Shown: positions 36,041 through 48,250 of the stretch, piece after piece
Position numbering within the stretch: the stretch's first letter is position 1
Layout of the letters: each line of letters begins with the position of its first letter
Source of the DNA: Monarcha castaneiventris obscurior
Lineage: Eukaryota; Chordata; Aves; Passeriformes; Monarchidae
DNA: 64,000 nucleotides
Reading direction: 5' to 3'
Assembly (NCBI GenBank): GCA_026261815.1
Contig: JAMPIT010000059.1
Span: forward strand, 22,678,001 to 22,742,000
Notes under the pieces: model-generated
Seen by the model: the letters and a program-made list of their open reading frames with translations, nothing else
Told to the model about the DNA's origin: nothing
The model's database searches: none
Position numbers and translations under genes: made by a program

Positions 36041-38997
36041 CTGTGGTACAGAAGAGAGACACACAGAAACCCTGAGTGGACACACTGGATGTTACAACAA
36101 AAAGACAATTATTCAAGGAACTGAGAAGCTGTAAAGGCACTGCTTAAAAAGAACTGTACTGTTGGATTAAAACACAGTGTTGCCATTGAAGGACATTAAT
36201 TACATCTCATTTAACTTTTCTCAAGGCAGTAATTAGCTCAAACTAGCAAAAGAGTATGATTCAAGATTTTATCTGTACTTTGAAGCCTACCAAGGACAAC
36301 CACATTCATCAATTTGACAGTAATCTGATCCAAGTGGTGAGACCCCTTGTAAGGGTCTCTCTAATCTGTTTACACCTTCAGCTGACATTTTTCTGCACAG
36401 TAACTAATGCAGCTTGCACATTGCTGGTGATTAACACAGTGAAGTTCTACTTTAGATAAGAATTCACCTTCTACATATTATTAAGTCAAGAAGAAAGATT
36501 CAGTAGCAAGCACTTAACTTCAACAAACACAAGAAAAAATTAGTTGAAATCATAATGAGATAGATGTCTGTATTCAGAGCATATGGAGGAACATGCTCCA
36601 GTTCTTAAGAAGCATCTATCCCCTGAAAACATCAGATATAATTGTTTATTGTAAATTTTAGAGCTGAAAAAGTGATGAACAAAAGACATGTTACAGACCT
36701 TAATGCTTCTACCACAATAACTGGGCTGACAGCTTTATAAATAGTAAAAACTGTAAATGCAGTTAGTTCCTGCCAGTTAACAAAAAAGATTCCTGCAAAC
36801 GTATCAAATTTCTGATGAGTGAATGAACAAAAACATCCAATCTCTCTTCAAACTAATACATCCTACCCATACCTTAATCCACTAGTTAAGTATGCATATG
36901 CTATTCAATTTTTTGGAAGATACTCAAAAGGTTCAAGAATGACATTCAGAATTAAAAACAACTTAATAATTTTCTTAAGTCATTAAGGCAATTTTCTTAA
37001 GTCAGTGATCCATATCTATACAGCATTTATGTAGTGGTGTGGAATATCTTACCTAGCATTCACCTTCAGAGTTCTTTTTTCTTTAAAACATGAATATTTT
37101 AGTTTGTTTTGAATGTAACTTTCAAAAGCCTGTACTTTGCCTCTTCTTATCTACTAGTGTCCTTTCCTCTGATTCCTGAAGTTGGGTGAGGTTTTCTCCC
37201 TTTCTTGTACTGAAAGTAAAACTGATTATAACTGAAGACTTTTTTTTCTTCCAAACAGATTAAAGAACCGTCCTTGCAACACCACTCGTTACTACATTCA
37301 GTACACATGTAATCCCACACACTATTCCCATAAAAAAATCCATGCTTTCTTTAGCAGAACAACGAAAACGTGGTTTTCTCATTTATCTTGACTGTACAAA
37401 TATTTTTCCGTTTGCAAGCTCTCTCCTACTGGACATCTTCAAAACAACAAACAATTCCCTAGTACCACAAAATACAGCCACTTCAAATCACCAACACTTC
37501 ATTACATCTCCATACTTAACTTATGCAATATTTGTTTTCTTAGTAAGTATTGCCAGAAGAATATTATTGTGTTTTAGGTCAATGCAAGTTTTCATTTTCT
37601 TCTTTCAAGGTAAAGTCTTGATCAGAGAAAGGAGAGTGAGGAGCTAAACACGGCCTCAGTTATTACTCATACTTTTGACTAATTTCAGGAGACCACTTTT
37701 CCCATTATAAAAAGAGCTAAAAAGAGATAGGTTTGGATGAAATAATTAGACCAGACTCTGGAGACTACTAACAGTTATAAGCTAACAAATGAAATCAACA
37801 GCAAAATCAGTCCCAGAAAGCTTGGGATGAAAAGCAGAAAGCAGCCCAGGGAGAATGATTTTTGCTCCAAATAATGCTGAATAACTTCTCAAGGGAAGAA
37901 ATTGTCATAGAAATCCAGTACACAGATCATGACATCAACCACTCAAGCAGAGAAACATTACTGCCTCTAAGTGAAATCAGCATGAATACAAGTCTCATTA
38001 GTGTTCAGCCTTCATATCTTGATTCTTAACAAAACTGAGGAAGCACTCTTGGGAATTTTACAGCACGTAGAGGCAGAGTCAAGGTATGCTCTTCCCATCA
38101 GAGAGTGCTTTGCATAGCACTTCAATCAAAGGACAATACCATTAGTTGGCACTGATATTAGCCTTTTAACAAGTTACGCATTTTCTTCCTGGGAGAAGTA
38201 AGAGTTACAGAAATGATCACACTGACCCACTAAGGACTCTTCTACCAATACTGAAAGCAAATGGAATTCAGTCTGGTACTTCAATAATACCTAGGAATCT
38301 AAGAGGCTCAACACTTTTCAGTGAAAGGGTGAATAGTATCATCCTCCACTGTGGCAAGTTGCTTTAATGACGCAATTAAGTTCTACTGCAGTCTCAGCAA
38401 AACCATCCTTATGCCCAACACAGGATCTAGAGAAATGCTTACTTTTCTAGCTCCCAAAAGAATATACAACAGAAGAAACTACGGAAAGACAGCTTCATTT
38501 AAAACAAATCATTGCTCATGACTGTAAAATATGTGGTATATGCTGCTTGTAGAAGTAAATCTGATCTTTTGCAGATTCAGTGTGCTCATTTTCGCCAGTC
38601 TTTTCCCACATTATTATCCATTCCTCACCCCCTGACCCTTTACCTACTTTGCATACACTCACTTTTCAGATCTCCACCACTTACTTGCTGCTGACACACC
38701 ATTGAGAAGAGGAAGATGGAAAACTCTGCATTTCTGATCTTCTGATAGTTAAAATGTGGAAATAGTCTCTTGCAAAAAGAACCATTTTACACTGGAACTG
38801 CCTTCAAAAGCCACACGGGAATCACACAGTGAAATCATGTTGATGCTAGCAAGTAGCAAGCATTCATGGCCCGCCCTTCATTAGTCAAGGCTGAAGCTAG
38901 TGACTGTAACCTGTCTTGAGGCAGGCAGATCAAGGAAGAAGCACCACATTTGTCCAAAATGGACAGAGAAGACACCCACTAAGACCAAATAAATTTA

Positions 38998-39110
38998 TTT
39001 TTTGGGGAAAAAAACCCAAGCCAAATCAAATCAAAACAATCTCCCCCAAACAACAACAAAAAAACCTAGTCCTCCTCCCCCCACAAAAAACGCCTCAAAA
39101 CACCTCCTAC
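38998..39110 (+). repeat. A/C-rich low-complexity tract
   Basis: Alternating A and C runs (aatctcccccaaacaacaac, aaaaaaacctagtcctcct, ccccccacaaaaaacgcctc). Two overlapping open frames here come from the composition and are not genes. Confidence 0.78.
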
Positions 39111-41752
39111 CAGCATGTTTTATTAATTTCTGGTTTGCAAGCTATCAGGAAGAGTTTTTCAGGCACCAAAACTCTGATCATATGAGTGTCAGCAGTATCA
39201 CTCTACTGGAAACATTATCTTTATGCTCAATTTTGACCTTTCATAGCCTAGAAGAGCAGAAGTCCATGTTGCTGTTCCAAATCTGCTTTATTGATTCATA
39301 TCAGAATCGGTCAGCTCCTTTCCTTAAGTGAAAGGTGGACTATATTATCTACTTGGTAAGCCTATTAACTCTTAAACATAAAATCATACTTTTACTGGCA
39401 TAGTTTATATTAAAAGGGCTACATACACAATTGAGAGCCAGCGGCCAGACGTTTTTTAAAAATTAAAATAAAACCCCTCTTTTTAGATGTTATTATACAA
39501 ACTAACCAGGAACTAGATCTCCCAGCATGTTTCTGCTACCTAAAATCAATCTCAGAATTCCATTCAGTTTAAGACTGTCATAGGTTTTCACATTTCAAAT
39601 TTCAAATTTTCTGTAATTCACTTCCTATCTACTATTTTTATGATTTCGTGTGCTACTTTTCTTATTACTTGCTTCAAAAGATCAGCAGATGATTCTTGGT
39701 GTACTCAGATACCACCACAATGCTTTTGCTGATTTGGAAAGCTCCACTAGAAACAGTTTCCCAGTATACAAGAACATGCAAGATGGAAGAAAAAACCCAA
39801 TGAGCTTTCTAAGGTGTAAGTAACACAAAGTGAAGTACCAGCACAACACGGCCAATTCCCTCCTCCAACTCAGCTCTGTCACTCACTTAACACTCCCATG
39901 AACTGAGTTATTTCATTAAGCCAGCAGAGGGAGGAGGAGGAAATCACAGACTCATGCTAAAGGACAGTTACAGATTCACTTACAATGCACTTGGTTGCTT
40001 GCCACTATGTGCAAACTAACTATAAACAGTGGAAGAGAGCCACACTTAGCTTATTTTGAAATGAAAAAAAACCCCACCACATTTAACTTTACTGACAATA
40101 ATTAAAAGGTGTTTTCATGCTAGTTTCTAAATCAATCTTAATTAAATTTTTACAAGTTTGAACAAAGGGAGAATGTGCAAACAAACACTAAAGTATTTTA
40201 GAAAGTTGCTTTGGATTTCTACATAAACCATTCCAGAACTGTCTTGGATATAAATTTAACTAATACCTCAAACCACAGTAATTTCATGCACTGAATGGTG
40301 TTAATGATTATTCAATTGAAAAACTAACATTTCTCAGATAAATTAAGATGATCTGATGAAGTTGGTTTGCTTCTGTTGTGCAAGAAAAAAGAACCTTGTT
40401 ATCCAAGATCACGTTTTTCCCCAGATAAATTTTCAAAGCTGAAGGAGCTACAGTCTCTAAGACATCTGCTGTGGCTATTGGATTAATCTATCTGGTATGG
40501 ATGTTGATTGTCACTGTCCTACAGATTGACCTGCACTGAAATCCAAGTATGAAAAGTTATATTATGAAAGGGAACAGTGACCAAAATTCACACTGTGATT
40601 CAAAAGGCAGCGCCAAAAATATCCAATATCTGTGAAGTTAAGCTAAAACAACATAACAGGGAGCTATTCTTCCACATGCAATGTTTCAGAAATTAAAAGC
40701 CATTACAGGGATAAACCAAAGGACAACTCAATCTCTGGCAGTGGCAACTACTGGATACTATGGGACAGGCTTAGGATGATGGTAAGCAAGGGCTGCACCT
40801 CTGTACAGATCTAGCTTGGAATTTCATGTGGCTGATTAAGATGTGCCTTAGCACAAAAGGCTGCAACTTCAAGCTGTCAAGAGGATCTCTTGCTACCTTA
40901 ATTCAATAACTGTCTTGCAAAGCATACAAAGAAACCACAGGCATAAACAGGATGAAAGAAGCTTCTCCAACCAGTAGGTAAGGCATGTAGTGAATAATAA
41001 GTCAATATGGATCAACGTTCTTGAGGCAACTGGTTCATACTGAAAACTTCCAGTGCACTCACAATGCACGTGCATGATTTGGGCAGCACATTTCCGGTAT
41101 TGGAAGATATAAAAATATGTAAATCTGTCCACTTTGTTGTTTTCAAATCTATGACCACTTCACCTTAAATGCAGCAGTTCCAAAGGCTGATGAGTCTAAT
41201 ACAGAGAAGGAAAATCCAGCATCTTGCTGAAGAACCTGGTGGTGACTGCACAATGACTTGGGTCTAATGAAGGGTTATTTGCCAACTTCAAAGAACAAAG
41301 CAGTCTGAGAGCTAACTCCTCTACAGCGAGAACCATGATTTAGGATGGAGCGGAAAATGAAAATTTCCTACAAGCATTTTATGACTCCCAAGGTATTAAA
41401 GGCAAAGAGTAAGAGCAGTACAGTAAGACTCTCTGCAGCATTTAATGAACACCTTCCCCCAGGAAATAAACTGCCTAAAACCTGGCCTACAGGCCCGAAA
41501 CTTGAATTATGCACCTGGCAAATTACCTCAGGAGATCCCTTGGCCTACATTGCCTAAGTAGGTCCTACCTGAACTGAATTCAAACTAGAGGAGAAAGTTC
41601 CACCATCCAATCCGTACTTGTTGGCACCAGACTCCTGAGAGGACCTACATTTTTCCCTGAGAATCAAACTACTGTGTTCATTTCAGTTTCTGAAGATTCC
41701 TGATGAAGCCCTTTCAGTTAAGAGGTGATTCATTTGTGGGCTGTGCCTCATG

Positions 41753-41783
41753 ACAGAATCACAGCGTATTCTGAGTTGGCCCT
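41753..41783 (-). mobile_element. CR1 3'-tail fragment
   Basis: The short string cagaatcacagcgtattctg followed by agttggccctt is the reverse complement of the same CR1 3' end seen at 17230-17262. Only about 30 bases are recognisable, so it is either a very short insertion or a remnant. Confidence 0.55.
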
Positions 41784-41854
41784 TCACTCACTGACTACTC
41801 ATGCAAGTACCAGCACTGGTGCATCCTGACTAGTCAATACTTAGGTTGTAATCT

Positions 41855-42065
41855 TCGTGGAGAGCCTCAAGGATTTATACAGTGGCATAATGAATGGAGT
41901 CTTCGGTTCTCTGTGCTCTTGCTGGCCATTCATAACATTCCCTCTGTTTCCTTTTACTTTTTTGTCAACTAATACTTTTCATGCCTTTCTGCATCTTTCG
42001 TCACATCTTAGTGTTGAGAATCTGGATAACAGCTTGCCATTCAATGTATGCTTCTTCTTAGATAA
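41855..42065 (-). mobile_element. Ancient CR1-type LINE, ORF2 C-terminal fragment
   Basis: Contains ggatttatacagtggcataa and, further on, a segment resembling the reverse complement of the CR1 stretch that codes for the end of the reverse transcriptase and beyond (catcttagtgttgagaatct, ggataacag). The order fits a minus-oriented CR1. No open frame survives. Confidence 0.5.
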
Positions 42066-43227
42066 AAAAATTAAGTAATAAAGTTTTGAAGATTTTATGT
42101 AATTTACTGCTTAAGCATTTAAGTTATTTTCTTTAATTACATGATGAGATAGTCACCAGATATAGAAGAAAGTTGAGTTATGAAGATTACTCAGTCTCCC
42201 CACCATCTGCCTAAATTACCTTTTTCAACTACAGCAAATGATGAAAATCAGTTATCTCACTCCCAACTGCTCACATCCAGTATCTTCTTGAAACAGGAAA
42301 GTACAAAAAATTTAGCGTAAAAGAATCCCTAATTTTGAAGAAAAATTATTAGTTTAACCAAAATGTATGGCTATCTATCTAAAAACCCCACTGAGAAGCT
42401 GTGATTTGTGAACGCTTTTACACTGAAATGAATGAACATTATCAGCAAATACTGGCCATCTTTACTCTTTTACAGAGACGAGCTATTAAAGGATAAATTA
42501 CTAATGTCTCTGTTAATTGCGGTCCAAAGCCAACATTTTATGTTTATGAAAAATCCATCAACCAAGGAATTTTATGTTGTTTTTACTTTAAAAAGGCTAT
42601 GTCAGAGATACTAATGCCTGTACATAACTACTAACTTTTAAGGATGTTGACATAATAATAAAAAAATAGCAGCTATTAACCACTCATTCAAGAACAGTGT
42701 TATTATGAGAAAGTAATCTCATCTGTAATTTTTATAACTCCTTAGTATACCGCTCTCAGGTTTTAAAGGAACACTATTAAGTCAATTAAGTATCACTGAG
42801 GATTCAAAACCAAAAATTTTACAGAGTAACACTATTAATTTTTTGCATGTTACAACAACAAGCTTTTTGACACTTTGAGTCCAGAATTTTACCTAGAATG
42901 TGAAGGTCAGCTCCCAGCACAAACTCAGAATAGCTGTCTCTACTAAAAATCTTCACCATATATGACTTAAAGTAAATAAATTAATTCAAAATCAGAAAAA
43001 AATTAAGTAGAGCTATTTACAAATATAACTATTATCCATAAGAGCCAATACAGAGTTCTGGTAATACCCAGAACTCGGTATCATTCAGTCAATCTCAGGC
43101 AACTGTTCACCTGCCGTACAAAAGAACATGGGGTTTAGCAGTCAAAACTCACCTGTCAGTGCAATCAGCTCGAAGTCACAGGCTGACAGAACACAAAGGC
43201 ACTTAGACAAAGTGAAATAAAACCTAC

Positions 43228-43458
43228 CTGCTGAACATCCTGCTGAAAAACGCACAGCTGAAGCCGCTGGTGCAAGCGGACTTTTCGATGCTGCCAGATA
43301 TTTTCCAGTTGGCGCTGGTGATGCAACACTTCATGGATGACATCCAGGACATGATGAACTGCTTTTGAGTAGTTGGCAGATGCGGTGAGGGAATCGGAGC
43401 TCCCAGGAGTCAAAGGTCTCTGAAGTTTGTCAAGGAGCGACTTCCCATCTTGGCTCAC
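43228..43458 (-). CDS. TRIO: TRIO exon 5 of window: linker with TP site and helix C
   Basis: A 231-nt, 77-codon exon, phase 0. It begins VSQDGKSLLDKLQRPLTPGS after acceptor ggtggccag and ends LQLCVFQQDVQQ before donor gtaggt. The region RPLTPGSSDSLTASANY at residues 14-30 is polar, contains a proline-directed threonine and several serines, and looks like a flexible loop inserted in a spectrin repeat. From HHVLDVIHEVLHHQRQLE onward it is a long amphipathic helix pair with tryptophan in NIWQHRK. The final KVRLHQRLQLCVFQQD repeats the pattern seen at the end of the 62984-63496 exon. This exon is a good discriminator from kalirin, which is recalled as having LSPGNSESLTATA here. Confidence 0.96.
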
Positions 43459-43740
43459 CTGGCCACCAGAAAGGACGAAGAATTACTTGTCTTGCCAAAA
43501 CCTTGTTGGGCTACTACTTTGAACCCCACCCCTTCTCCCAGTTTTAGATGTTTTTAAGAACTCAGACAGCAATGATGAAGACTCGTTTTACTGCAGGAAA
43601 GATTACCTATGTGCAGCTCTTATAGGAAAGAAAAAAAATTGTATTTTCTTTCTACTTAAAATAATTTTAACAAGTAGCTTCCTTCTAAATAACAGCCTGT
43701 CTTCCCATTATTTCATTACTTTAAGAGTGATCTTCCTTCA

Positions 43741-43800
43741 AAGTGTTTGGATTTTTTGTTTGGTTTGAGTTTTTTGTTGTTGTTGGGGATTTTTTTTTAA
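43741..43800 (+). repeat. T/G-rich low-complexity tract
   Basis: Runs of T broken by G (ttttttgtttggtttgagtt, then ttgttgttgttgggga) without enough G triplets for a quadruplex. It is similar in style to the tract at 27.37 kb. Confidence 0.75.
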
Positions 43801-46800
43801 CAACTAGTTGAACCTAACCTAGAATAAATATTCTTCACCTCTTTCCCTAGTCAATGGAACACCTGAAATTAAGCATTTGTCCAGAATTATCTTTCCAAAA
43901 CAATCTCTCTCTTCATTTGCTGTAAAGGTGAACTTTCTATAGGTTAATATTAATTTGACAAATAAATTTAAACCAACAGATATAAAAGTTTTTACATTAT
44001 TTAATCTGACACGATATATAACTTCTAAATTGTTACAGCTACTGGTAAGCCAAGGGCAAACTGCTGTTAGGGCAAACTTAATTCTGATTTAATCACTTAA
44101 ACCCTTTCCATGGAGCACAGAAAGATAGTTTTCCAAAATGTGTTTAACTACTGATACTAACAGGAAACATTTATCATTTCTAACTGCTGTCTTCTCTGAT
44201 TTAATCCACAGCAGAAATATTCAGATTTACCTTGCATGCTAATTAAAAAGCAATAATTCTCTCTTGTCTGGTCACTATTAACACTTAGTGTTAAAAGCAC
44301 TTTTCATTGGCATTTACTCTGTCACTTTTAGCAGGAAGCTCGGAGAACTGTTACAATTCAGCATCATCCAACTACCTGTAAAGAACTTTTCTAACAGCTC
44401 ATCTAGCAGGCAGGGAAAAAAAAATCATCTGAAACCACAAGACTGGAGTATAAACAATAGTCTGAATCCATCAACACCATGACAGAAACAGCAAATTTGT
44501 CAAGGCCTTCCCCCACTGGCTATTTCCAACAACTTTTTACTAAGTCTAGGCACATTTTAAATTTGTTATTCAATAGTCAAACAGATCCAAATGAAAATTC
44601 TTTTCCAATAATTAGATTACAAGGGAGTTTATTTCTCAATTCCAGCTCAAGCTCTTTCATTTTAATAATGAGCATCAACAGAGAGCATCAACACACAGAA
44701 TGAAGACCACTTCTGAAAGTAGCTCCTGTAAAGTCAAGTCAGCAGAAAATGCATAGTCTATAGCATAGTTATAATGGTATCTTTTTTCTTTTCTGTATCC
44801 AAAAGAATTATCTAGTAAATCCTTCAAATATTTCAAGATAATGGACTTCAATTATCCATTCAGAGTCCATAAAATCTAGGTGAAAAAAAGTAATTGTGAC
44901 AGCCCCTTGATCCAATTAGTTTATTAGCTTTATAAACAAATGACTGTGCACAGATTTTCCTTTGTAGTTAATACACTAAAATTTTCTTTCTTCCTAGTGC
45001 ATGACTACCTTAAGATTTCAGTGAGATATATGCATACAAATGAAGTTATACAACTTCATTTAAAGCACATCTATTGGATTTTCAGGCACACCAGTTATCT
45101 CAGCTTGTAAGCTAGTAAGTTGTTTTACTAGTAATATACAGTAATTACCCTCAGTAAGATCAGACTGTCTAGTCTTAAAAGCATTTACTTTCTTAAAATT
45201 ACTGTCTTCTACTTTGCAACCAAGTCGTGTTGTCAAGACATTGCAATCTGAAATGAGTGACAGTGTTGTGATTCCCACAGTGTTTCTCTCTCTCTTCTCC
45301 CACTGTTCACTCATCACAAAATGAAAGGGGCTCCGTACTGTAATAGGAATGAAGTCATACATGTAATAATGATAAGCAATAGTGCTGCAATATCCTGACA
45401 CAGAAATACACCTCCATCAATCTTCAAAAAGGAATGCACGTTTGAAAAACACTAAATTAAACCACCTGCCAAGAGGAGGAAGACAACTTGTACATACACA
45501 TGCAGTTATTATTACTGCACCAATTCTGGTTGCTAAAGACACAGCTGGTTTTTTTTACCAGATAGGGAAAAGCAATAACCAGAAATCAGAAGAAAGGCAC
45601 TTAGTGCTCTTTTCTTCCTTTGAGCAGTACCAGTGAAGATTTTGTTAAAATATCTAGCTATTTCAAAGCTACAGATTTGAAATCGTAAATAAAGTTTCAG
45701 GGTATTTGCCAAAGCAATCCTATAATCTACCCATCTAATTTATTTTCTTTATGCATCACCAGCAAGCAAACAGTATTTAACATGCTAATCCACAGTACTT
45801 ATTTACACTTAACAGCAGGCTCTTCCAGTCACATCCCTACAAAAAAAAGAACTGCAACAAAACCAACTCAAACCAAACAGAACCAAGTAGAAAAAATGCC
45901 ACTTTTCCAACCTCAGCACTTTATCATCATTATTCTAGAGAGATCTACCCTTCCTACTCCTTGCTGCACTCTCATGAAGCATGCACCCCTGAGTGCCCCT
46001 CTCCACATAGATCTGTTACAAACATGCTATGTCCCTTGTTTTAAAAAGAGACCATCCCAATGATGAAAGTTGATAATGAAGAAAAGAAACCTTACTACAA
46101 AGCATGCTGTCAAGAATGAGTTAAAACAGTTATGTGTAGTAAAATCACAAGTATTATCAGGTGTGATAGTATGTCATTAGATCAACTGACAAAGCAGGAC
46201 AGCATAGAGCAAGAAGAGGGATATCGATGTGTAGTTTACATAGAACAAGAATTTGTGAACTCTGTAATGGTCACAAAATTTATGCAGGTTCTAAGGTGGC
46301 AGGTATTGAAGAAACACAGTTTTGATATACTAACAACAGGATGGATCATTAACACTAATCTTACCCTCCTTTACTGCCAAATGAAATGTGACTAGACTTA
46401 GGATTCAGGCTTCCTATAATGAAGCTGGCTCATCAGAAAGTAGCTTTACCTTTAATTTAATGTATAAATCACAACCATTAATTCAAACCCACATGACCTT
46501 TTAAAGACAGGTGCAAGCTGTAGCCTAAGCTATCCTGTGTCCACTGATCATTTTTACCATGATTTAACCAAACACAATTTTATGAGCACAAAACCAACTG
46601 TATTTAATCCAGAACAACATCAGTCCAATCAAATAATAAAAAGTTTTACCCCACAATGAGAACAACCCTAGCAGAAGAAAGAAAGGCAAGCAAAGCAGGA
46701 AATGCAGAAAACACCTGTTAGCTAATAATAGAGAAGTGAATATTCATTTGATTTCAGCTAAGTAAAGCACAAGAGAAAACTCAAAAGAAAACAAAAACGG

Positions 46801-47149
46801 ATAGTTGAGTCATCACTTTCTAGGCCATCTTCAGAATAAGCATTTTATCTTAAGTTGTAAATACAACTATTAGGAATAGTGACAAATATTATGATTCCAG
46901 TGTGTGCTGAGTCCAAGATTAGAGCAGCAGCATAGGGTATGCTAATCTTACAAATGCTGACTACATAGGCTCGCTAGCTCATTTAAGTGTCTTTGAGGTT
47001 GATGAAACTAAGTGCATTACCTTCTGGCTTCTCAAGTGACATCCTTTGGTGGTTAAGCCTTTTTTGTCAGGCAGTTTCAGAGATGGATTTTCAAAACACA
47101 CTTACAACAATCCCTGCCAACAGAATACCTTCCCAAAGAATGCCCAGCA

Positions 47150-47790
47150 GTCATGGGGTGATTTTATGATAACACTGTATTTCCCTATCGTCTGCTTTAT
47201 GCCCAGAAATGGGTCCCACAGCTTTAAGCTGGGTCCAGGAGAGGGGGGAGAGAAGCCAGGTGAATTCTTCAGCACGGTTTGTGTTCAAGGACTCACACAC
47301 ACTCCCCCTCGTTCTCACCGCTGCAGAGCCCAGGGAGCACCTCCCTGCTTTCAACCAGCCTGTTAGCTGAGGCAACAGATTTTCCCAGGACTGCAAACCA
47401 AAATCCTCTGGAACTTCTTCTTCTTCTGGAACTGCTCAGCCTAGCTGTGATCCAAGAACCAGATCATCAGACCCCCTGGACTGGCAGGGAGGCTGCGGGG
47501 ACTCCTCATCCCGGCCTTGGGCCTCAGGAGGGGCTGAGCCAGCTACAGAGGGAACTCTGAACCCACCAGCTTTCTCTGCATCGAGGAGGTTTATTATCTA
47601 ACATTACCCATTTGTTTCCTGTGCCTTGCTGGCACTCTGCTGGTAAAAAAAATAGGGTTTTTTCACTTCTATCCAAGAAATTCCTTTTGTGTCAGTGGGG
47701 GAGGGAGTGCTGAAACCTGCCTTCTGATGAGGAGAAGCTCATTACAGGATGTTTCCTCCTAAACTAGTCTCAAACCCAGACACCAGCTAA
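47150..47790. mobile_element. GC-rich segment, possible ERV solo LTR
   Basis: A block of GC-rich, non-coding sequence stands out from its AT-rich intron. It has a purine run (ggagaggggggagagaagcc), a cttcttcttcttct tract and cagtgggggagggagtgctg near its right end. These features and its length of about 640 bases are like passerine retroviral long terminal repeats. Exact TG and CA ends and a target-site duplication could not be found, and orientation is not settled. No retroviral coding sequence is nearby. It may equally be another unknown repeat. Confidence 0.35.
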
Positions 47791-48118
47791 CTTCCCTTCA
47801 AGTAAATGTTTAAACAATAGTACCACACTGCTATTCCAAGACAGTAATATGCAAATGCAAATTAAAACATATTTAGTACTTAGTGCTCCAAGCGTTGTTT
47901 GTACCACACATGGTTAAATCTCGCCTTTTAATTTCTTTCCAAAGATTAAGGGGAAGACTTTCACACTCCACTTTTGAACAACAGCAGCAAAATGCAGTAT
48001 ATGAAATTTTAAAGACGCTTGGCACTTGACTTTCCAAATAACTCCCAACGCAACAAGTGGTACTGATTCATGATCCAAACTTAACATGACACAATTTTAT
48101 CTAAGGAAAGACACTGAC

Positions 48119-48250
48119 CTCAGAGTAAGCCAAGGTAATATGCTCATATATCCCTTGATGATGATGGATAGCATCTTCTAAATCTTGCAGTTCTGAGGGA
48201 AGCTCCACCTCACCACAGGCTTTACACCATGAGTCCACATTGCTCATGTA
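48119..48250 (-). CDS. TRIO: TRIO exon 4 of window: YMSNVDSW spectrin segment
   Basis: A 132-nt, 44-codon exon, phase 0. No ATG-to-stop frame of useful length shows it, so it was found by continuing the TRIO chain. It reads YMSNVDSWCKACGEVELPSE and then LQDLEDAIHHHQGIYEHITLAYSE. Acceptor is tctgttgcag and donor is gtcagtg. The VDSW tryptophan is a helix-A core position; the IHHHQ segment, a histidine run, leads to helix B. Against recalled human sequence there is E for D in GEVELP. Its counterpart in the next block is the exon at 19954-20123 (LWTWLEEL), and in the third block 1675-1824 (VCSVLESL). Confidence 0.93.

Larger units (their letters stand above)
36041..43227 (-). other. TRIO: TRIO intron (7.2 kb)
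   Basis: Holds a short CR1 3'-tail fragment (41753-41783) and an old CR1 ORF2 fragment (about 41855-42065). An A/C-rich low-complexity stretch lies at about 38998-39110. Elsewhere it is AT-rich and shows nothing recognisable. Confidence 0.8.
43459..48118 (-). other. TRIO: TRIO intron (4.7 kb)
   Basis: Contains a T/G-rich tract (43741-43800), an A/C-rich tract (about 45840-45895) and the GC-rich, possibly LTR-derived segment at about 47150-47790 (listed). No exon or RNA gene recognised. Confidence 0.8.
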
